A DNA stretch of 64,000 bases from DAIDKA01 sp963708865 (GCA_963708865.1 CAVPUC010000005.1:393271-457270), one strand, 5' to 3'; shown: positions 45,609 through 54,403, counted from the first letter of the stretch. The notes: generated by a model from the sequence alone, not told the origin. Translations and numbers: made by a program.

Positions 45609-46772
45609 ATGAGCTTTTGGACACTGGTTCGGGCGGAATTGTGGCGCAGACCGGAGCGCACGATATTCACCGTCATCTCCCTGGCGGTGGGCTTTCTGCT
45701 TTTCGGTCTGTTGCAAAGCGTGAATGCGGCTTTCGCTGCCGCAGGGGCGCACAGCCACGCTGACCGGCTGATGGTCAGCGGGCGATTCGGCAACTCAATT
45801 CCGCTCGCTGACCTGCCCCAGATCGAGCGGATTTCAGGGGTGACGCAGGTGACGTGGCTGGGTCTGATTCCGGCCCAATATCGCGATCCGACGCACTCGC
45901 TCCTCATTCTGGCCACCTCACCCACGCGGTTCTTTTCCGTTCTGGATGAGTTCAAAACGTCGGCCACAGCCATCGATCGTCTCACCCGCACGCGCACCGG
46001 CCTCATCGTGCTCGATACCTTCGCCAAGCGTGTGGGCTGGAAGGTGGGTGACCAGGTAAGCATCACCTCCCCGGTTGCGGCGCGCGATGGGAGCCCCAAC
46101 TGGACCTTCACTATCGTCGGCATCATGACCTGTCCGGGCGATCCGGCGCAGCCGCCTTTTGCGATTGGCAATTACGCCTATTTGGATGTGAACCGGGTAC
46201 GCGGTGTGGGCACTGTCGCGTGGTTCTTCGTCCATATCGCCGATACGCACCATGCCGTCAGGATCGGCCGGGCGATCGATCGGCTGTTCGTGAACTCCGG
46301 TGCGCCGACGCTCTCGCAGCAGGAAAGTGCATTTGCCGCCGAGGGCGTTGCAGAAATCGGTGACGTGAAGTGGCTGACGAACGCCGTCATCATCGCGGTC
46401 TTCTTTGCCATGCTCTTTCTCACGGGCAACGTCATGTTCGAGTCCGTTCGGGAGCGCACGGCGGAATTGGCCGTGCTCAAAACGTTGGGCTATTCGGATC
46501 TCCAGGTGCTGTTACTCATAGAACTGGAAGCCCTTGCGCTGTGCATATCGGGCGCCGCCATCGGCCTGGGTCTTGCGGCGGTGGCCTTTCACTTCGTCGG
46601 GCAGATCCTTGCCAGGACTAGCGAATTCCTCGCCAGCGCGAATGTGCTCTCCCCCAGGATCGTTATGGCGGGAGTGGGGTTTGCCGTGATGCTCACGCTC
46701 ATTGCCGCTGCAATGCCAGCTTGGGCGGCCAAGCGCCTCGTGGTCGTCGACGCACTGAGGCTGCGCGTGTGA
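45609..46772 (+). CDS. FtsX/MacB-type ABC transporter permease, first of a pair
   Basis: 387 residues. TM1 at about 18-38 ('VISLAVGFLLFGLLQSVNAA'), a large periplasmic MacB-like core (about 40-250, 'LDTFAKRVGWKVGDQVSITS'), then three helices starting 'AVIIAVFFAMLFLTGNVMFE' and including 'LAVLKTLGYSDLQVLLLIEL', the conserved FtsX EAR-like cytoplasmic loop ('RERTAELAVLKTLGY'). It acts as half of a tripartite-type or lipoprotein/peptide exporter. No ATP-binding subunit is adjacent. A GGAG lies about 11 bases before the ATG. Confidence 0.88.
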   Translation: MSFWTLVRAELWRRPERTIFTVISLAVGFLLFGLLQSVNAAFAAAGAHSHADRLMVSGRFGNSIPLADLPQIERISGVTQVTWLGLIPAQYRDPTHSLLILATSPTRFFSVLDEFKTSATAIDRLTRTRTGLIVLDTFAKRVGWKVGDQVSITSPVAARDGSPNWTFTIVGIMTCPGDPAQPPFAIGNYAYLDVNRVRGVGTVAWFFVHIADTHHAVRIGRAIDRLFVNSGAPTLSQQESAFAAEGVAEIGDVKWLTNAVIIAVFFAMLFLTGNVMFESVRERTAELAVLKTLGYSDLQVLLLIELEALALCISGAAIGLGLAAVAFHFVGQILARTSEFLASANVLSPRIVMAGVGFAVMLTLIAAAMPAWAAKRLVVVDALRLRV

Positions 46773-47953
46773 GCGCCCTGAGACAGATGCGTGCGGTGAC
46801 GACCGTCGCGCTGCAAACGATTCCGCAGCGTCTCGGGACGTCGCTGGTCGTCGTGATCGGGATAGCGACGACCGTCGCGGTCCTGATCGCGGCGCTCGCC
46901 GTCGCCACCGGATTTACCGGGGCGGCGACGAAGAGCGCAAGTCCAGACCGTGTCATCATTCTGGCGGGTCTGAATTCCGGATCGAGCAGTATCTCCCGCG
47001 CGAATGTCGCGGCGGTCGTGGATGCGCCAGGCGTGGCGCACACGGCAAGCGGGTCGCCCATTGCCTCAGCCGAGGCGCTCATCTCCGTTGCGTTCTCGGA
47101 TTCCCATACGGGTCGGGATGTCTACCTTCCGGTGCTCGGCGTCGGCTTGCAGGCGTTTGCACTGCGGCCGGAAACCAAGATCATTGCAGGACGGCTTTTC
47201 GTGCCTGGAAAGCGCGAAGTGATCGTCGGCAGAGCCATCGAGGAGCGGATCGGCGGACTGTCGATCGGATCCAGCATTACCTTCCCGGACGGGGACTGGA
47301 AGGTCGTCGGGATCTTTTCCAGCGGTGGCGGTTCGCTTGAATCGCAGCTCATGACCGACGCCACATCGCTCATGAACGCCAATGGTTTCACTAACTTCAA
47401 CAGTGTGACCGTGCGGCTCAACAGCCCCGCGGATTTCGCCCGCTTCAGCGCCGCGCTCGCTTCCGACCCGACGCTCGCGGTGAAGCCGCAGCGGGAGGAT
47501 GAGTACTATGCGGCGATATCCCGCCCGATTTATCAGCTGCTCAAGAGCACCGCTTATGGGCTGGGTGGCATCATGGCCTTCGGCGCGATCTTCGGTGCGC
47601 TCAATACGACGTTCTCCGCCGTGAGAGCGCGAAGGACCGAAATTGCGACACTGCGGGCGATCGGATTTGGCGCGCCGTCGGTCGTCGCGTCCGTCGTCAT
47701 CGAAGCGCTGATCCTGGGGTTCGCGGGGGCGCTGCTCGGCGCGCTTTGCGCGCGGCTGCTGCTGGGCGGGGTGAGGATCAGTACGATGGTGGCGTCTGGG
47801 TCGCCCTTACACATTACGTACGGACTCGATGTGGGACCTGGGATCGTCCTGATCGGCGTGCTGTTTGCACTGGTAATCGCCCTGGCCGGAGGGGTATTTG
47901 CGGCGACTCAGGCCGCGCGTATCTCCGTCGCTGTGGGGATGCGGCCCACGTAA
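46769..47953 (+). CDS. FtsX/MacB-type ABC transporter permease, second of a pair
   Basis: 394 residues from GTG 46769, overlapping the first permease stop by four bases. Same architecture: TM1 'LVVVIGIATTVAVLIAALAV', periplasmic core ('GLSIGSSITFPDGDWKVVGI'), then 'LGGIMAFGAIFGALNTTFSA', 'RARRTEIATLRAIGFGAPSV' and two further helices, ending with a basic tail. The pair would form a heterodimeric permease. The operon PadR-FecR-like-permease-permease contains no ATPase, so it is either an orphan or shares a distant one. Confidence 0.88.
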   Translation: MSALRQMRAVTTVALQTIPQRLGTSLVVVIGIATTVAVLIAALAVATGFTGAATKSASPDRVIILAGLNSGSSSISRANVAAVVDAPGVAHTASGSPIASAEALISVAFSDSHTGRDVYLPVLGVGLQAFALRPETKIIAGRLFVPGKREVIVGRAIEERIGGLSIGSSITFPDGDWKVVGIFSSGGGSLESQLMTDATSLMNANGFTNFNSVTVRLNSPADFARFSAALASDPTLAVKPQREDEYYAAISRPIYQLLKSTAYGLGGIMAFGAIFGALNTTFSAVRARRTEIATLRAIGFGAPSVVASVVIEALILGFAGALLGALCARLLLGGVRISTMVASGSPLHITYGLDVGPGIVLIGVLFALVIALAGGVFAATQAARISVAVGMRPT

Positions 47954-48144
47954 TCGAGCAGGGCGCCGCCCCGGCCGCATTGCGACTGATATCCTATAAT
48001 GCGGTGTATAAGAGTCATAAAGTATATATTCCTCGATAATGTAGCTTATTAGATGAATTAAGTAATAATAAATAATTTCGTTTATGAATCTTATAAGCTA
48101 CAATATTATCCGTTTCACGCTTAGTGACTCATATTAGACGCGTT
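47954..48144 (+). promoter_or_regulatory. AT-rich promoter island upstream of hipBA
   Basis: From about 47990 to 48140 the sequence turns strongly AT-rich (runs such as AGTAATAATAAATAATTTCG) in an otherwise GC-rich window. A possible promoter has TTTATG (48081-48086) and TATTAT (48104-48109) with 17-base spacing, and the right arm of an inverted repeat lies between them, as expected for a HipB-repressed promoter. Base composition suggests foreign origin of the module. Confidence 0.5.
48041..48101. repeat. Long-armed inverted repeat, candidate HipB operator
   Basis: GTAGCTTATTAGAT (48041-48054) and ATCTTATAAGCTAC (48088-48101) are reverse complements at 13 of 14 positions, separated by 33 bases. 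The spacing of about 47 bases centre to centre suits cooperative binding with DNA looping. It could instead form a stem in the leader RNA. Confidence 0.55.
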
Positions 48145-48471
48145 ATGAATACTAACCTCCTAGCTGCCCTTAGCGATGAGGCCGCTTTGGAAGCCTTGGG
48201 CTCGCGCCTGGCGGCGGTTCGTCTGAAGCGCAACCTAACCCAGACAGCGCTCGGCCGAGAGGCGGGCGTTTCACGCGCCACCATCGAACGGCTGGAGAGG
48301 GGGGCGGGCGCGGACTTGAAGCTCCTGGTCCGGGTGCTGCGGGCGCTTGAGCTGCTGGACGGATTTCTGGCCGGCATCCCCGCGGATGAACCCAGCCCCA
48401 TGGCGCTACTGCGGGCCCGAGGCAAAAAACGGCAACGGGCGCGAGGCGAGAGTTCCCCGGGGACGGCGTGA
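48145..48471 (+). CDS. HipB-like antitoxin, XRE-family HTH protein
   Basis: 108 residues from ATG 48145. HTH: 'LGSRLAAVRLKRNLTQTALG', 'REAGVSRATIERLERGAGAD' followed by 'LLVRVLRALELLDGFLAGIP' and a basic tail (RGKKRQRARGE). This is the HipB/XRE arrangement, binding operator DNA and the HipA kinase. Its stop overlaps the hipA GTG by four bases. Normally antitoxin expression is autorepressed through operators in the upstream region. Confidence 0.85.
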   Translation: MNTNLLAALSDEAALEALGSRLAAVRLKRNLTQTALGREAGVSRATIERLERGAGADLKLLVRVLRALELLDGFLAGIPADEPSPMALLRARGKKRQRARGESSPGTA

Positions 48472-49790
48472 CCGAACTTGCCGAAGTGCTGCTATGGGGG
48501 GAGCTCATCGGGGCGGTCGCCCAGACTGGGAGAGATGCGTTCGCGCGCTTTGAGTACAACCCGCGGTTCTTGAAGTCGGGTCTTCAAGTGGCTCCCCTGA
48601 CGATGCCGCTGTCGACTACGGTTTACCAGTTCCCCGCACTGGGCCGGGATGCCTTCAAGGGGTTGCCGGGCCTCCTGGCAGACAGTCTTCCGGACCGATT
48701 CGGCAACACCCTCATCGATGCATGGCTTGCCACTCAGGGGCGCGCGCCTGACAGCTTCGGCTCCATCGAGCGATTGTGCTACACCGGCAGCCGCGGCATG
48801 GGGGCGCTTGAGTTCCGACCCGTCAAAGGCCCGCGGGCTCGCAAGAGCCAGAAGCTGAAGATCGAGGCGTTGGTCGAGCTTGCCTCCCAGGTGCTGCAGC
48901 ACCGCCATGACCTTGCGACCTCCTTCGCCCCAGGCTCCGTCCACGCGGGACTTGCCGAGATCCTGCGCGTGGGCACCTCCGCTGGCGGCGCGCGGCCCAA
49001 AGCGCTCGTCGCCTGGAACCTCGCCACCAACGAGGTGCGCTCCGGGCAGGTCACGGCGCCGGCCGGGTTCACCTACTGGCTGTTGAAGTTCGATGGCGTG
49101 CGCGGCGCCGGGGACCACGAGCTGTCAGACCCCAAGGGTTTCACCCGCGTGGAGTACGCCTACTACCTCATGGCGCAGACCTGCGGCATCGAGATGACCG
49201 AGTGCCGGCTGCTTGCGGAAGGCCCGCGCAAACACTTCATGACCAAGCGCTTCGACCGCACCGATGCGGGCTCGAAGCGGCACATGCAGACCTTGGGCGC
49301 GCTCGCCCACCTCGACTACAACACTCCGCAGGCCAACACCTACGAGCAGGCATTCCAGGTGCTGCGGCAGCTTGGAGGTACGGCCCCGGCGCGCGAGGAG
49401 CTGTACCGCCGGTGCGTCTTCAACCTCATCGCCCGCAACCAGGACGATCACGTCAAGAACATCTCATTCCTGATGGACGAGCGCGGCAGCTGGCGTCTTG
49501 CCCCGGCCTATGACCTCACCTATGGCTACGATCCTGCGAATCGGTGGATGGCCCAGCACCAAATGGGCGTGAACGGCAAGTTCGATGGCTTTACGCGCGA
49601 GGACCTCAAGGCCCTGGCCGATACGGCGAGCCTGTCGAAAAGCATGGCCGCTGAGATCGTGGAGCAGGTTGGCCGTGCGGTGTCCCGGTGGGAGGCGTTT
49701 GCCGCCGAGGCAGGTGCCCCGGAGGCTTACGTGCAGCAGATCAAGACGAACCAGCGGTTGGACCTGGCGCCCGGTGCCGCGGGAGCCTGA
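48468..49790 (+). CDS. HipA-family serine/threonine kinase toxin
   Basis: 440 residues from GTG 48468. N-terminal subdomain 'LPGLLADSLPDRFGNTLIDA', activation/P-loop region 'VGTSAGGARPKALVAW', Lys in 'TYWLLKFDGV', 'HFMTKRFDRTDAG', catalytic loop 'NLIARNQDDHVKNISFLMDE' and metal Asp in 'LAPAYDLTYG' are all present, so the kinase is expected to be active. HipA toxins phosphorylate glutamyl-tRNA synthetase or related targets and are held by HipB. Full-length, uninterrupted. Confidence 0.9.
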   Translation: MTELAEVLLWGELIGAVAQTGRDAFARFEYNPRFLKSGLQVAPLTMPLSTTVYQFPALGRDAFKGLPGLLADSLPDRFGNTLIDAWLATQGRAPDSFGSIERLCYTGSRGMGALEFRPVKGPRARKSQKLKIEALVELASQVLQHRHDLATSFAPGSVHAGLAEILRVGTSAGGARPKALVAWNLATNEVRSGQVTAPAGFTYWLLKFDGVRGAGDHELSDPKGFTRVEYAYYLMAQTCGIEMTECRLLAEGPRKHFMTKRFDRTDAGSKRHMQTLGALAHLDYNTPQANTYEQAFQVLRQLGGTAPAREELYRRCVFNLIARNQDDHVKNISFLMDERGSWRLAPAYDLTYGYDPANRWMAQHQMGVNGKFDGFTREDLKALADTASLSKSMAAEIVEQVGRAVSRWEAFAAEAGAPEAYVQQIKTNQRLDLAPGAAGA

Positions 49791-49806
49791 TCGCGTTCTG
49801 ACCCCG

Positions 49807-50577
49807 CTATGCCTCGCGTGTCAGCGTGACGACCCTGCCGGTCAGGGCAATGCGCAGCTCGTTGCCGCTGACACTGGCCTGCGCAATCTCCGCACGACCA
49901 GCAATCTCGGCATGCAGGCGCCCTTGCGTATCGACGGACCACTGTCCCGCGGAGTGCCGCCCCATCACACTGGCGGTGACGCGCCCGTCCGCCGTGAAGG
50001 TCGCATGCGCGAAACTGTTGCGCCAGCTGCCGACGATGGCCTCCTCAAGCGGGCGCTGCACGATTCCGGCCGGCATCACGTCCTCCGCCAGTGGCTCAAT
50101 GTTTACCACGGCGCGACTTTCCGGCAGGTAATACAGACGTACCTGCCCCGATCGGGGCGCTGCCTCGCTGGCCACCGCGGTAACCCTGAAGCGCTTACCG
50201 CCGACTTTCAAGAAGTAGAGTTTGGTGCTATCCGCGTCCGGGGCCAATTCCTGCTCTTGGCTGATGGGCCCGGTCACCGATTCGACATGTCCGCGACGCA
50301 GGTCCTGGCTCAAGGCCTTATCCCCACCACTCACGACACGCAAGATCAAGGACACCGCGATACCGAGCGCTACGCCCACGATCGCAATGCGCCAGATAGG
50401 CGACAAGACACCCCGCGCTGGAAATCCAAGCAGGACAGCCACGGCGAACAGCACGGCCGCGATGATGGTCGCGCGCCGGTTGCGCAGGCGCAGCAGGCGA
50501 GCGAAGTCGTCGCGTTGAGTCCGCGTCAGCTCGCCTCGCCGGTTGGCGTCCAGCGCCTCGCTAGGGAATGGGCTCAA
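49807..50577 (-). CDS. Hypothetical two-helix membrane protein
   Basis: 256 residues from TTG 50577 (no clear ribosome site, start uncertain). A basic N-terminal segment, two adjacent transmembrane helices at about 35-55 ('ATIIAAVLFAVAVLLGFPAR') and 60-82 ('WRIAIVGVALGIAVSLILRV'), then a soluble part with beta-rich 'LYFLKVGGKRFRVTAVASEA', 'GQVRLYYLPESRAVVNIEPL' and a second small domain 'SFAHATFTADGRVTASVMGR'. No enzyme motif. It converges with hipA. Confidence 0.65.
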   Translation of the reverse strand: MSPFPSEALDANRRGELTRTQRDDFARLLRLRNRRATIIAAVLFAVAVLLGFPARGVLSPIWRIAIVGVALGIAVSLILRVVSGGDKALSQDLRRGHVESVTGPISQEQELAPDADSTKLYFLKVGGKRFRVTAVASEAAPRSGQVRLYYLPESRAVVNIEPLAEDVMPAGIVQRPLEEAIVGSWRNSFAHATFTADGRVTASVMGRHSAGQWSVDTQGRLHAEIAGRAEIAQASVSGNELRIALTGRVVTLTREA

Positions 50578-50624
50578 AGACCAGGCCCGTAAGTTGGGTT
50601 CGTTCGCATGAATGTCGCCTCATA

Positions 50625-50852
50625 TCAATAAATCAAAATCGCGGCTGCGTACGCATACCGCGCGGCAGTCTTGATCGCCGAGCGCAGCACCGCGAATTGT
50701 CCGATCAGCAATGCCACAATCGCACCGATAGTCAGGGTCTGCACCGACATCCGCGACAGATGCAGATAGTCGATCAGGGCGAAATTCACGGCGAGCCCCA
50801 GGGCACTGCAGAAGGCCGCGCCGAGAGCACTGATGATGGCATTCTCGGACAT
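50625..50852 (-). CDS. Small two-helix membrane protein
   Basis: 75 residues. Two hydrophobic helices, about 8-28 ('SALGAAFCSALGLAVNFALI') and 37-58 ('VQTLTIGAIVALLIGQFAVL'), with short polar ends. It contains no motif. Same direction as the 49807 gene, 47 bases upstream of it; the pair may be a transcript. Unknown function. Confidence 0.5.
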   Translation of the reverse strand: MSENAIISALGAAFCSALGLAVNFALIDYLHLSRMSVQTLTIGAIVALLIGQFAVLRSAIKTAARYAYAAAILIY

Positions 50853-51163
50853 GAATTAGGTGACCACCCGAGCGCGGTTGCGCCGCGAACGGCGAATCCA
50901 CGTTTGCCGGACGCGCTGGTGTACAGGGGCGGCCGGTTGTCGCTCCCGAGCCTGTCATGTGAAATAGTGGCTTGAAACAGTCGCGCGCTCTTTTCCGAAA
51001 TGGGGTCTTCGGAGAGCACGTGCAGGTGCGCAGCCCCAGGCGCAGAAAGTAGCGCAGATCGGCGAGTGACGATGAGGGACTTACGGCTGAGGAATTCGCA
51101 TAGCGTCCGCCGCTTAGCTGAGTTGATATGTAGGTTTGGCTCCCACTTGTGCTGCGAGGCAAC
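50853..51163. other. Non-coding interval of about 310 bases
   Basis: Between the small membrane protein and the SDR gene. No frame with a credible start, ribosome site and protein-like composition was found on either strand, and no strong hairpin. It must contain the promoters of both divergent genes. Confidence 0.5.
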
Positions 51164-51838
51164 ATGGCTTTTCGCGTCTTGGTCTTCGGCGGCACCGGGC
51201 AGGTGGGATCGGTACTGGTGCGCGCCTTGCTCGCTGCCAGCGCGTGCACGGAAGTCGTGATGGTCAATCGGCGGACGATTGCTCTTGCTGCCGATTCGCG
51301 CCTGCGCCAGGTGATCATGGATACGGGGGCGGAAAATTTCCCCAGCGAGATCGCCGAGCTGGCCCGGACCTGCAGCGCGCAAGCTGACCCGTTGTACGCC
51401 GCATCCTGTATCGGCATCGGCAAGGGCAGTCAGCAGTGGAGTGACGAGGACATCAGGAAGCTGGAAGTTGGCCTGGTCGGCGCCTTTGCGCGGGCGTGCC
51501 TGGCCGCGGGTATCGAACGGTTCGGGTTGCTCTCGGCAGCCGGGAGCAGCGCCAGAAGCTGGATTCGTTATGCCCGCATCATGGGGGAAAAAGAAGACAC
51601 GGTGCGAAGGCTTGGATTCAAACGTCTGGCAATTTTCCGCCCCGGTATCATTTCGGGTAATGCGCATACCCCGCGAATTGTCGCGCTGCTGGGGCGTCTC
51701 ATTCCAGGACCGTTTGGGACGATTGATCAGGACGATATTGGGCGCGCCTTTGTCGGTGAATTTCTCGACGGGAGAGAAGGCGCGACAATCCTGGACAATG
51801 CCGCCATGAGGCAACGATCGCGGGCGCAGCTTTGCTAG
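51164..51838 (+). CDS. NAD(P)-binding atypical SDR, HTATIP2/TIP30-like
   Basis: 224 residues from ATG 51164, seven bases after GCGAGG. Rossmann start 'MAFRVLVFGGTGQVGSVLVR' (GGTGQVG), 'YAASCIGIGKG', 'GIERFGLLSAAGSSARSWIR', 'YARIMGEKEDTVRRLGFKRL' (Tyr with the following Lys) and 'AIFRPGIISGN'. This pattern fits atypical SDR proteins of the oxidoreductase HTATIP2 group, which bind NADP; function often unknown in bacteria. It ends four bases into the convergent small protein gene. Confidence 0.82.
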   Translation: MAFRVLVFGGTGQVGSVLVRALLAASACTEVVMVNRRTIALAADSRLRQVIMDTGAENFPSEIAELARTCSAQADPLYAASCIGIGKGSQQWSDEDIRKLEVGLVGAFARACLAAGIERFGLLSAAGSSARSWIRYARIMGEKEDTVRRLGFKRLAIFRPGIISGNAHTPRIVALLGRLIPGPFGTIDQDDIGRAFVGEFLDGREGATILDNAAMRQRSRAQLC

Positions 51839-52113
51839 CCGCCGGTTCCCGCAGGTGAGTCGATCGGCGCACAGTTGGTGCGTCCCGACATCACACAATC
51901 CTGAAGTTTTCCCGTACGGCTCAGCACGTGTACCAGGAGCAGTCCGCCCACTACCAGCAAGACCGTAACGATGAGGCCTGCCACCGCCGCTCGGCGCGGA
52001 TCAGGGAACCGCGGCATCTCGGGTTGGGGATTTTCGCCGGGTACAAAATACAGCGCGGGTCCCGCAAGGAACCTGGCGATAACGCTTGGACCGGAAATCA
52101 GTCGGCTGTACAC
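51835..52113 (-). CDS. Single-pass membrane hypothetical protein
   Basis: 92 residues from ATG 52113, or 60 residues from ATG 52017. The likely core begins 'MPRFPDPRRAAVAGLIVTVL' and continues 'LVVGGLLLVHVLSRTGKLQD' then CVMSGRTNCAPI, with one transmembrane helix and a Cys pair (QDC...TNCAP) outside. Such short proteins are common beside envelope genes; function unknown. Confidence 0.55.
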   Translation of the reverse strand: MYSRLISGPSVIARFLAGPALYFVPGENPQPEMPRFPDPRRAAVAGLIVTVLLVVGGLLLVHVLSRTGKLQDCVMSGRTNCAPIDSPAGTGG

Positions 52114-52520
52114 CAGATCATCTCCGGCCTGTACCGGTCATGAGTGTAAGGCCCCCGGGGGCCACGCGAAAGGCCGCGCTGTGATGGCGACATATGATGG
52201 CCATTCACCACACCACGGAAAACTGCCGCCGCAAAGCGGCGCGGTTGAACCATCATTACTGCCTCAATCGCGCAGAATTGTCCAACGGCGTGGCCCTGGC
52301 AACTACTAGCTTGCCACCCCCGCTCAAGCAACCGTCTAGATTCCGGCCGCTGGTTTACCGGACGGACTCGCAAATTATGCCTGCAGCCAGTTAGAGTAAC
52401 CTCATCGGGTTAGTTCTGAATGTCGCCAAGGGGCAATTCCCTGACGGATAGAAGGCTCGCAGGAGAGCGAAGTTGGGCCCGGTGCGATACGCGCGGTGAT
52501 CAACGAAGAGGGGGGGATCC
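52114..52520. other. Non-coding interval of about 400 bases
   Basis: No credible gene on either strand. Composition is slightly AT-richer than the flanks. The AGAGGGGGGG just before the next ATG is the ribosome site of the SnoaL-like gene. Confidence 0.5.
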
Positions 52521-53066
52521 ATGAAGACCATAGTGACGATAATCGGTGCGTTCCTGGCGTGCTGCATCTGCAGCCTGGCTTTCGCGAGCTATGCGGACGA
52601 TCGAGCCGAAATTGAAAATCTATCGAACCGTTACATGATCGCGGTCGATGCGGGCGACATGGATACGGTCATGGCCGCGTGGGTGGCGGACGGCGTGCTC
52701 GACTGGGCCGGAGGCGTGGAGCGGGGCACGACGGCGATCCGCAAGGCGATGTCAGCGTTTTCGGGCGCTCGCACCAGCAGCGTGCCGAAAGATGCCAAAT
52801 CCTGGCCGCGCTCCCGGCATTTCATCACCAATCACGTCATCAACGTCAATGGCGACACCGCAAAGAACATCGCTTACTGGTTCGAGATCACCAACAATTC
52901 TCCCCAGAAGGATGTGCAGCTGGTGTATTTCGGCCATTACGAGGATGAACTCGTGAAACGCAATGGCCATTGGTTGTTCAAGACGCGCAAGGTCTTTAAC
53001 GAATCCGAGTCGAATCGAGCGCTCTACTATCCCGGGCTCGGGGAGAAGGCTCCGCACCCGAAGTGA
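52521..53066 (+). CDS. Exported SnoaL-like (NTF2-fold) protein
   Basis: 181 residues. Signal peptide about 1-23 (ending LAFAS). NTF2/SnoaL_4 pattern: 'RAEIENLSNRYMIAVDAGDM', 'VMAAWVADGVLDWAGGVERG', 'PRSRHFITNHVINVNGDTAK' and 'HYEDELVKRNGHWLFKTRKV'. Such domains act as hydratases, dehydratases or isomerases, or as non-enzymatic binders; export is unusual for the group. It overlaps the aromatic-acid transporter start by four bases (GTGA), so both probably act on one compound. Confidence 0.82.
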   Translation: MKTIVTIIGAFLACCICSLAFASYADDRAEIENLSNRYMIAVDAGDMDTVMAAWVADGVLDWAGGVERGTTAIRKAMSAFSGARTSSVPKDAKSWPRSRHFITNHVINVNGDTAKNIAYWFEITNNSPQKDVQLVYFGHYEDELVKRNGHWLFKTRKVFNESESNRALYYPGLGEKAPHPK

Positions 53067-54403
53067 CGGACCGGACTGCTGTGGACGTACCGACGACCCG
53101 GCCGCGCGTTGAAATCGACGATCTTCTCGACGCCAATTCGCTCTCGACGCTGCAGAAGTACGTACTGCTCCTCTGTACCCTTGCGGTGCTGCTCGATGGT
53201 TACGACCTGCAGGTCCTTGCGCTCACGGTGCCGTCACTGACCAAGGCGTGGGGTATTGCCCCTGCAGGGTTGAGCCTGGCGCTGTCCGCGTCGCTTCTGG
53301 GGATGGGAGTCGGCGCCGCGTTGCTGGGTCCGCTCGGGGATCGATATGGGCGACGCACCGTGCTGGCCGCCACCATGGCGGTTGTGGGTGTCTCCTCCCT
53401 GGCCGCGGCGCTGGCCCACAACCCATTGCAGCTGGCGCTGGCCCGATTGGTCACCGGTGCGGCGCTGGGCGCGAGCCTGGCCAACGCCTATGTGCTGACG
53501 GCCGACTTCATGCCGCGGCGTCGACGCGCGACGCTGATCACCCTGTCGTACTGCAATACGGCGACCGGTGCGCTGGTGGCAGGATTGGTGGCGCCGACGC
53601 TGATTGTGCATTTCGGCTGGCCCGCCACGTTCATCATCGGGGGTGTGCTGCCACTGGGATTGAGTGCATTGCTGCTCACGGGACCTGAATCCATCAAATT
53701 TCTGCTCCATCGCCGACCTGGTAGCGCAGCGACTGCACGAATTCTGGAAAGCATCGTTCCCAACGTGGCGCCGGACACCGTCTATCTCAAGCCGCCTGCA
53801 CACCAACTGTCGGGTTCAGTGCGCGATCTCCTCAGCCGGCCCTACCGCTGGCCCACGGTGTGCTTGTGGGTCGGCTTTGGCATGAATTCCTTCATCCTCT
53901 ATCTGCTCGTGAGCTGGCTGCCGACGTTGCTCACCGGCGCCGGCTGGCTGCCCGCGCAGGCGATCCGGGCGATGGCTTTCAACCAGCTGGGTGGCGTGCT
54001 GGGCGGCCTATCGCTGGCCTGGCTCATGGACCGGTTCGGCGCCGAACGGACGCTCGCCCTCGGATTCGCGATCAATACGGTGTCGCTGCTGTTGTTCCTG
54101 ATCGTGCCGTCCGGATTCTTCTCCTGGGGTGCGCTATTGCTGGTAATAGGCGCCTGCACCGGCGGTTCGCAGTTCGCGATTGTGTCGCTGGCAGCGGCGC
54201 TGTATCCGTCGAGCATCCTCGCCACCGGCAGCGGCTGGGCGTCGGCGGTAGCCCGCATTGGCGCCTTCGCAAGTCCCCTGGCCGGCGGCGCCTTGCTCGC
54301 TGCCGGGGCCGCCCCCATCCGGATGCTCGCAGGCCTCGCCATTCCGGCTGCGCTGTGCGTTATTTCGATGCTGGCGCTGTCGCAGGCGCGGCGCGCGGTG
54401 TAG
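53063..54403 (+). CDS. MFS transporter, aromatic acid:H+ symporter (AAHS)-like
   Basis: 446 residues from GTG 53063. Twelve predicted helices; 'LLDGYDLQVLALTVPSLTKA' carries the DGYD(L/M)Q motif of TM1 in AAHS carriers, and loop 2-3 has 'GPLGDRYGRRTVLAATMAVV' (GxxxDRxGRR). Members import benzoate, protocatechuate, 4-hydroxybenzoate and similar acids with protons. This fits the aromatic catabolism genes at 4.5-8.3 kb. Its end overlaps the convergent gene at 54360 by 44 bases. Confidence 0.9.
   Translation: MTDRTAVDVPTTRPRVEIDDLLDANSLSTLQKYVLLLCTLAVLLDGYDLQVLALTVPSLTKAWGIAPAGLSLALSASLLGMGVGAALLGPLGDRYGRRTVLAATMAVVGVSSLAAALAHNPLQLALARLVTGAALGASLANAYVLTADFMPRRRRATLITLSYCNTATGALVAGLVAPTLIVHFGWPATFIIGGVLPLGLSALLLTGPESIKFLLHRRPGSAATARILESIVPNVAPDTVYLKPPAHQLSGSVRDLLSRPYRWPTVCLWVGFGMNSFILYLLVSWLPTLLTGAGWLPAQAIRAMAFNQLGGVLGGLSLAWLMDRFGAERTLALGFAINTVSLLLFLIVPSGFFSWGALLLVIGACTGGSQFAIVSLAAALYPSSILATGSGWASAVARIGAFASPLAGGALLAAGAAPIRMLAGLAIPAALCVISMLALSQARRAV

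Noticed and set aside
45609..47953. Acidobacterial-type duplicated orphan permease (ADOP)
   Set aside because: ADOP proteins exceed 800 residues with a duplicated permease in one chain; here there are two separate chains of about 390 residues.
47980..48007. TATCC followed by TATAAT, reminiscent of the E. coli HipB operator TATCC-N8-GGATA
   Set aside because: The second half reads GGTGT rather than GGATA, and the TATAAT has no minus-35 at a normal distance; the long inverted repeat is better supported.
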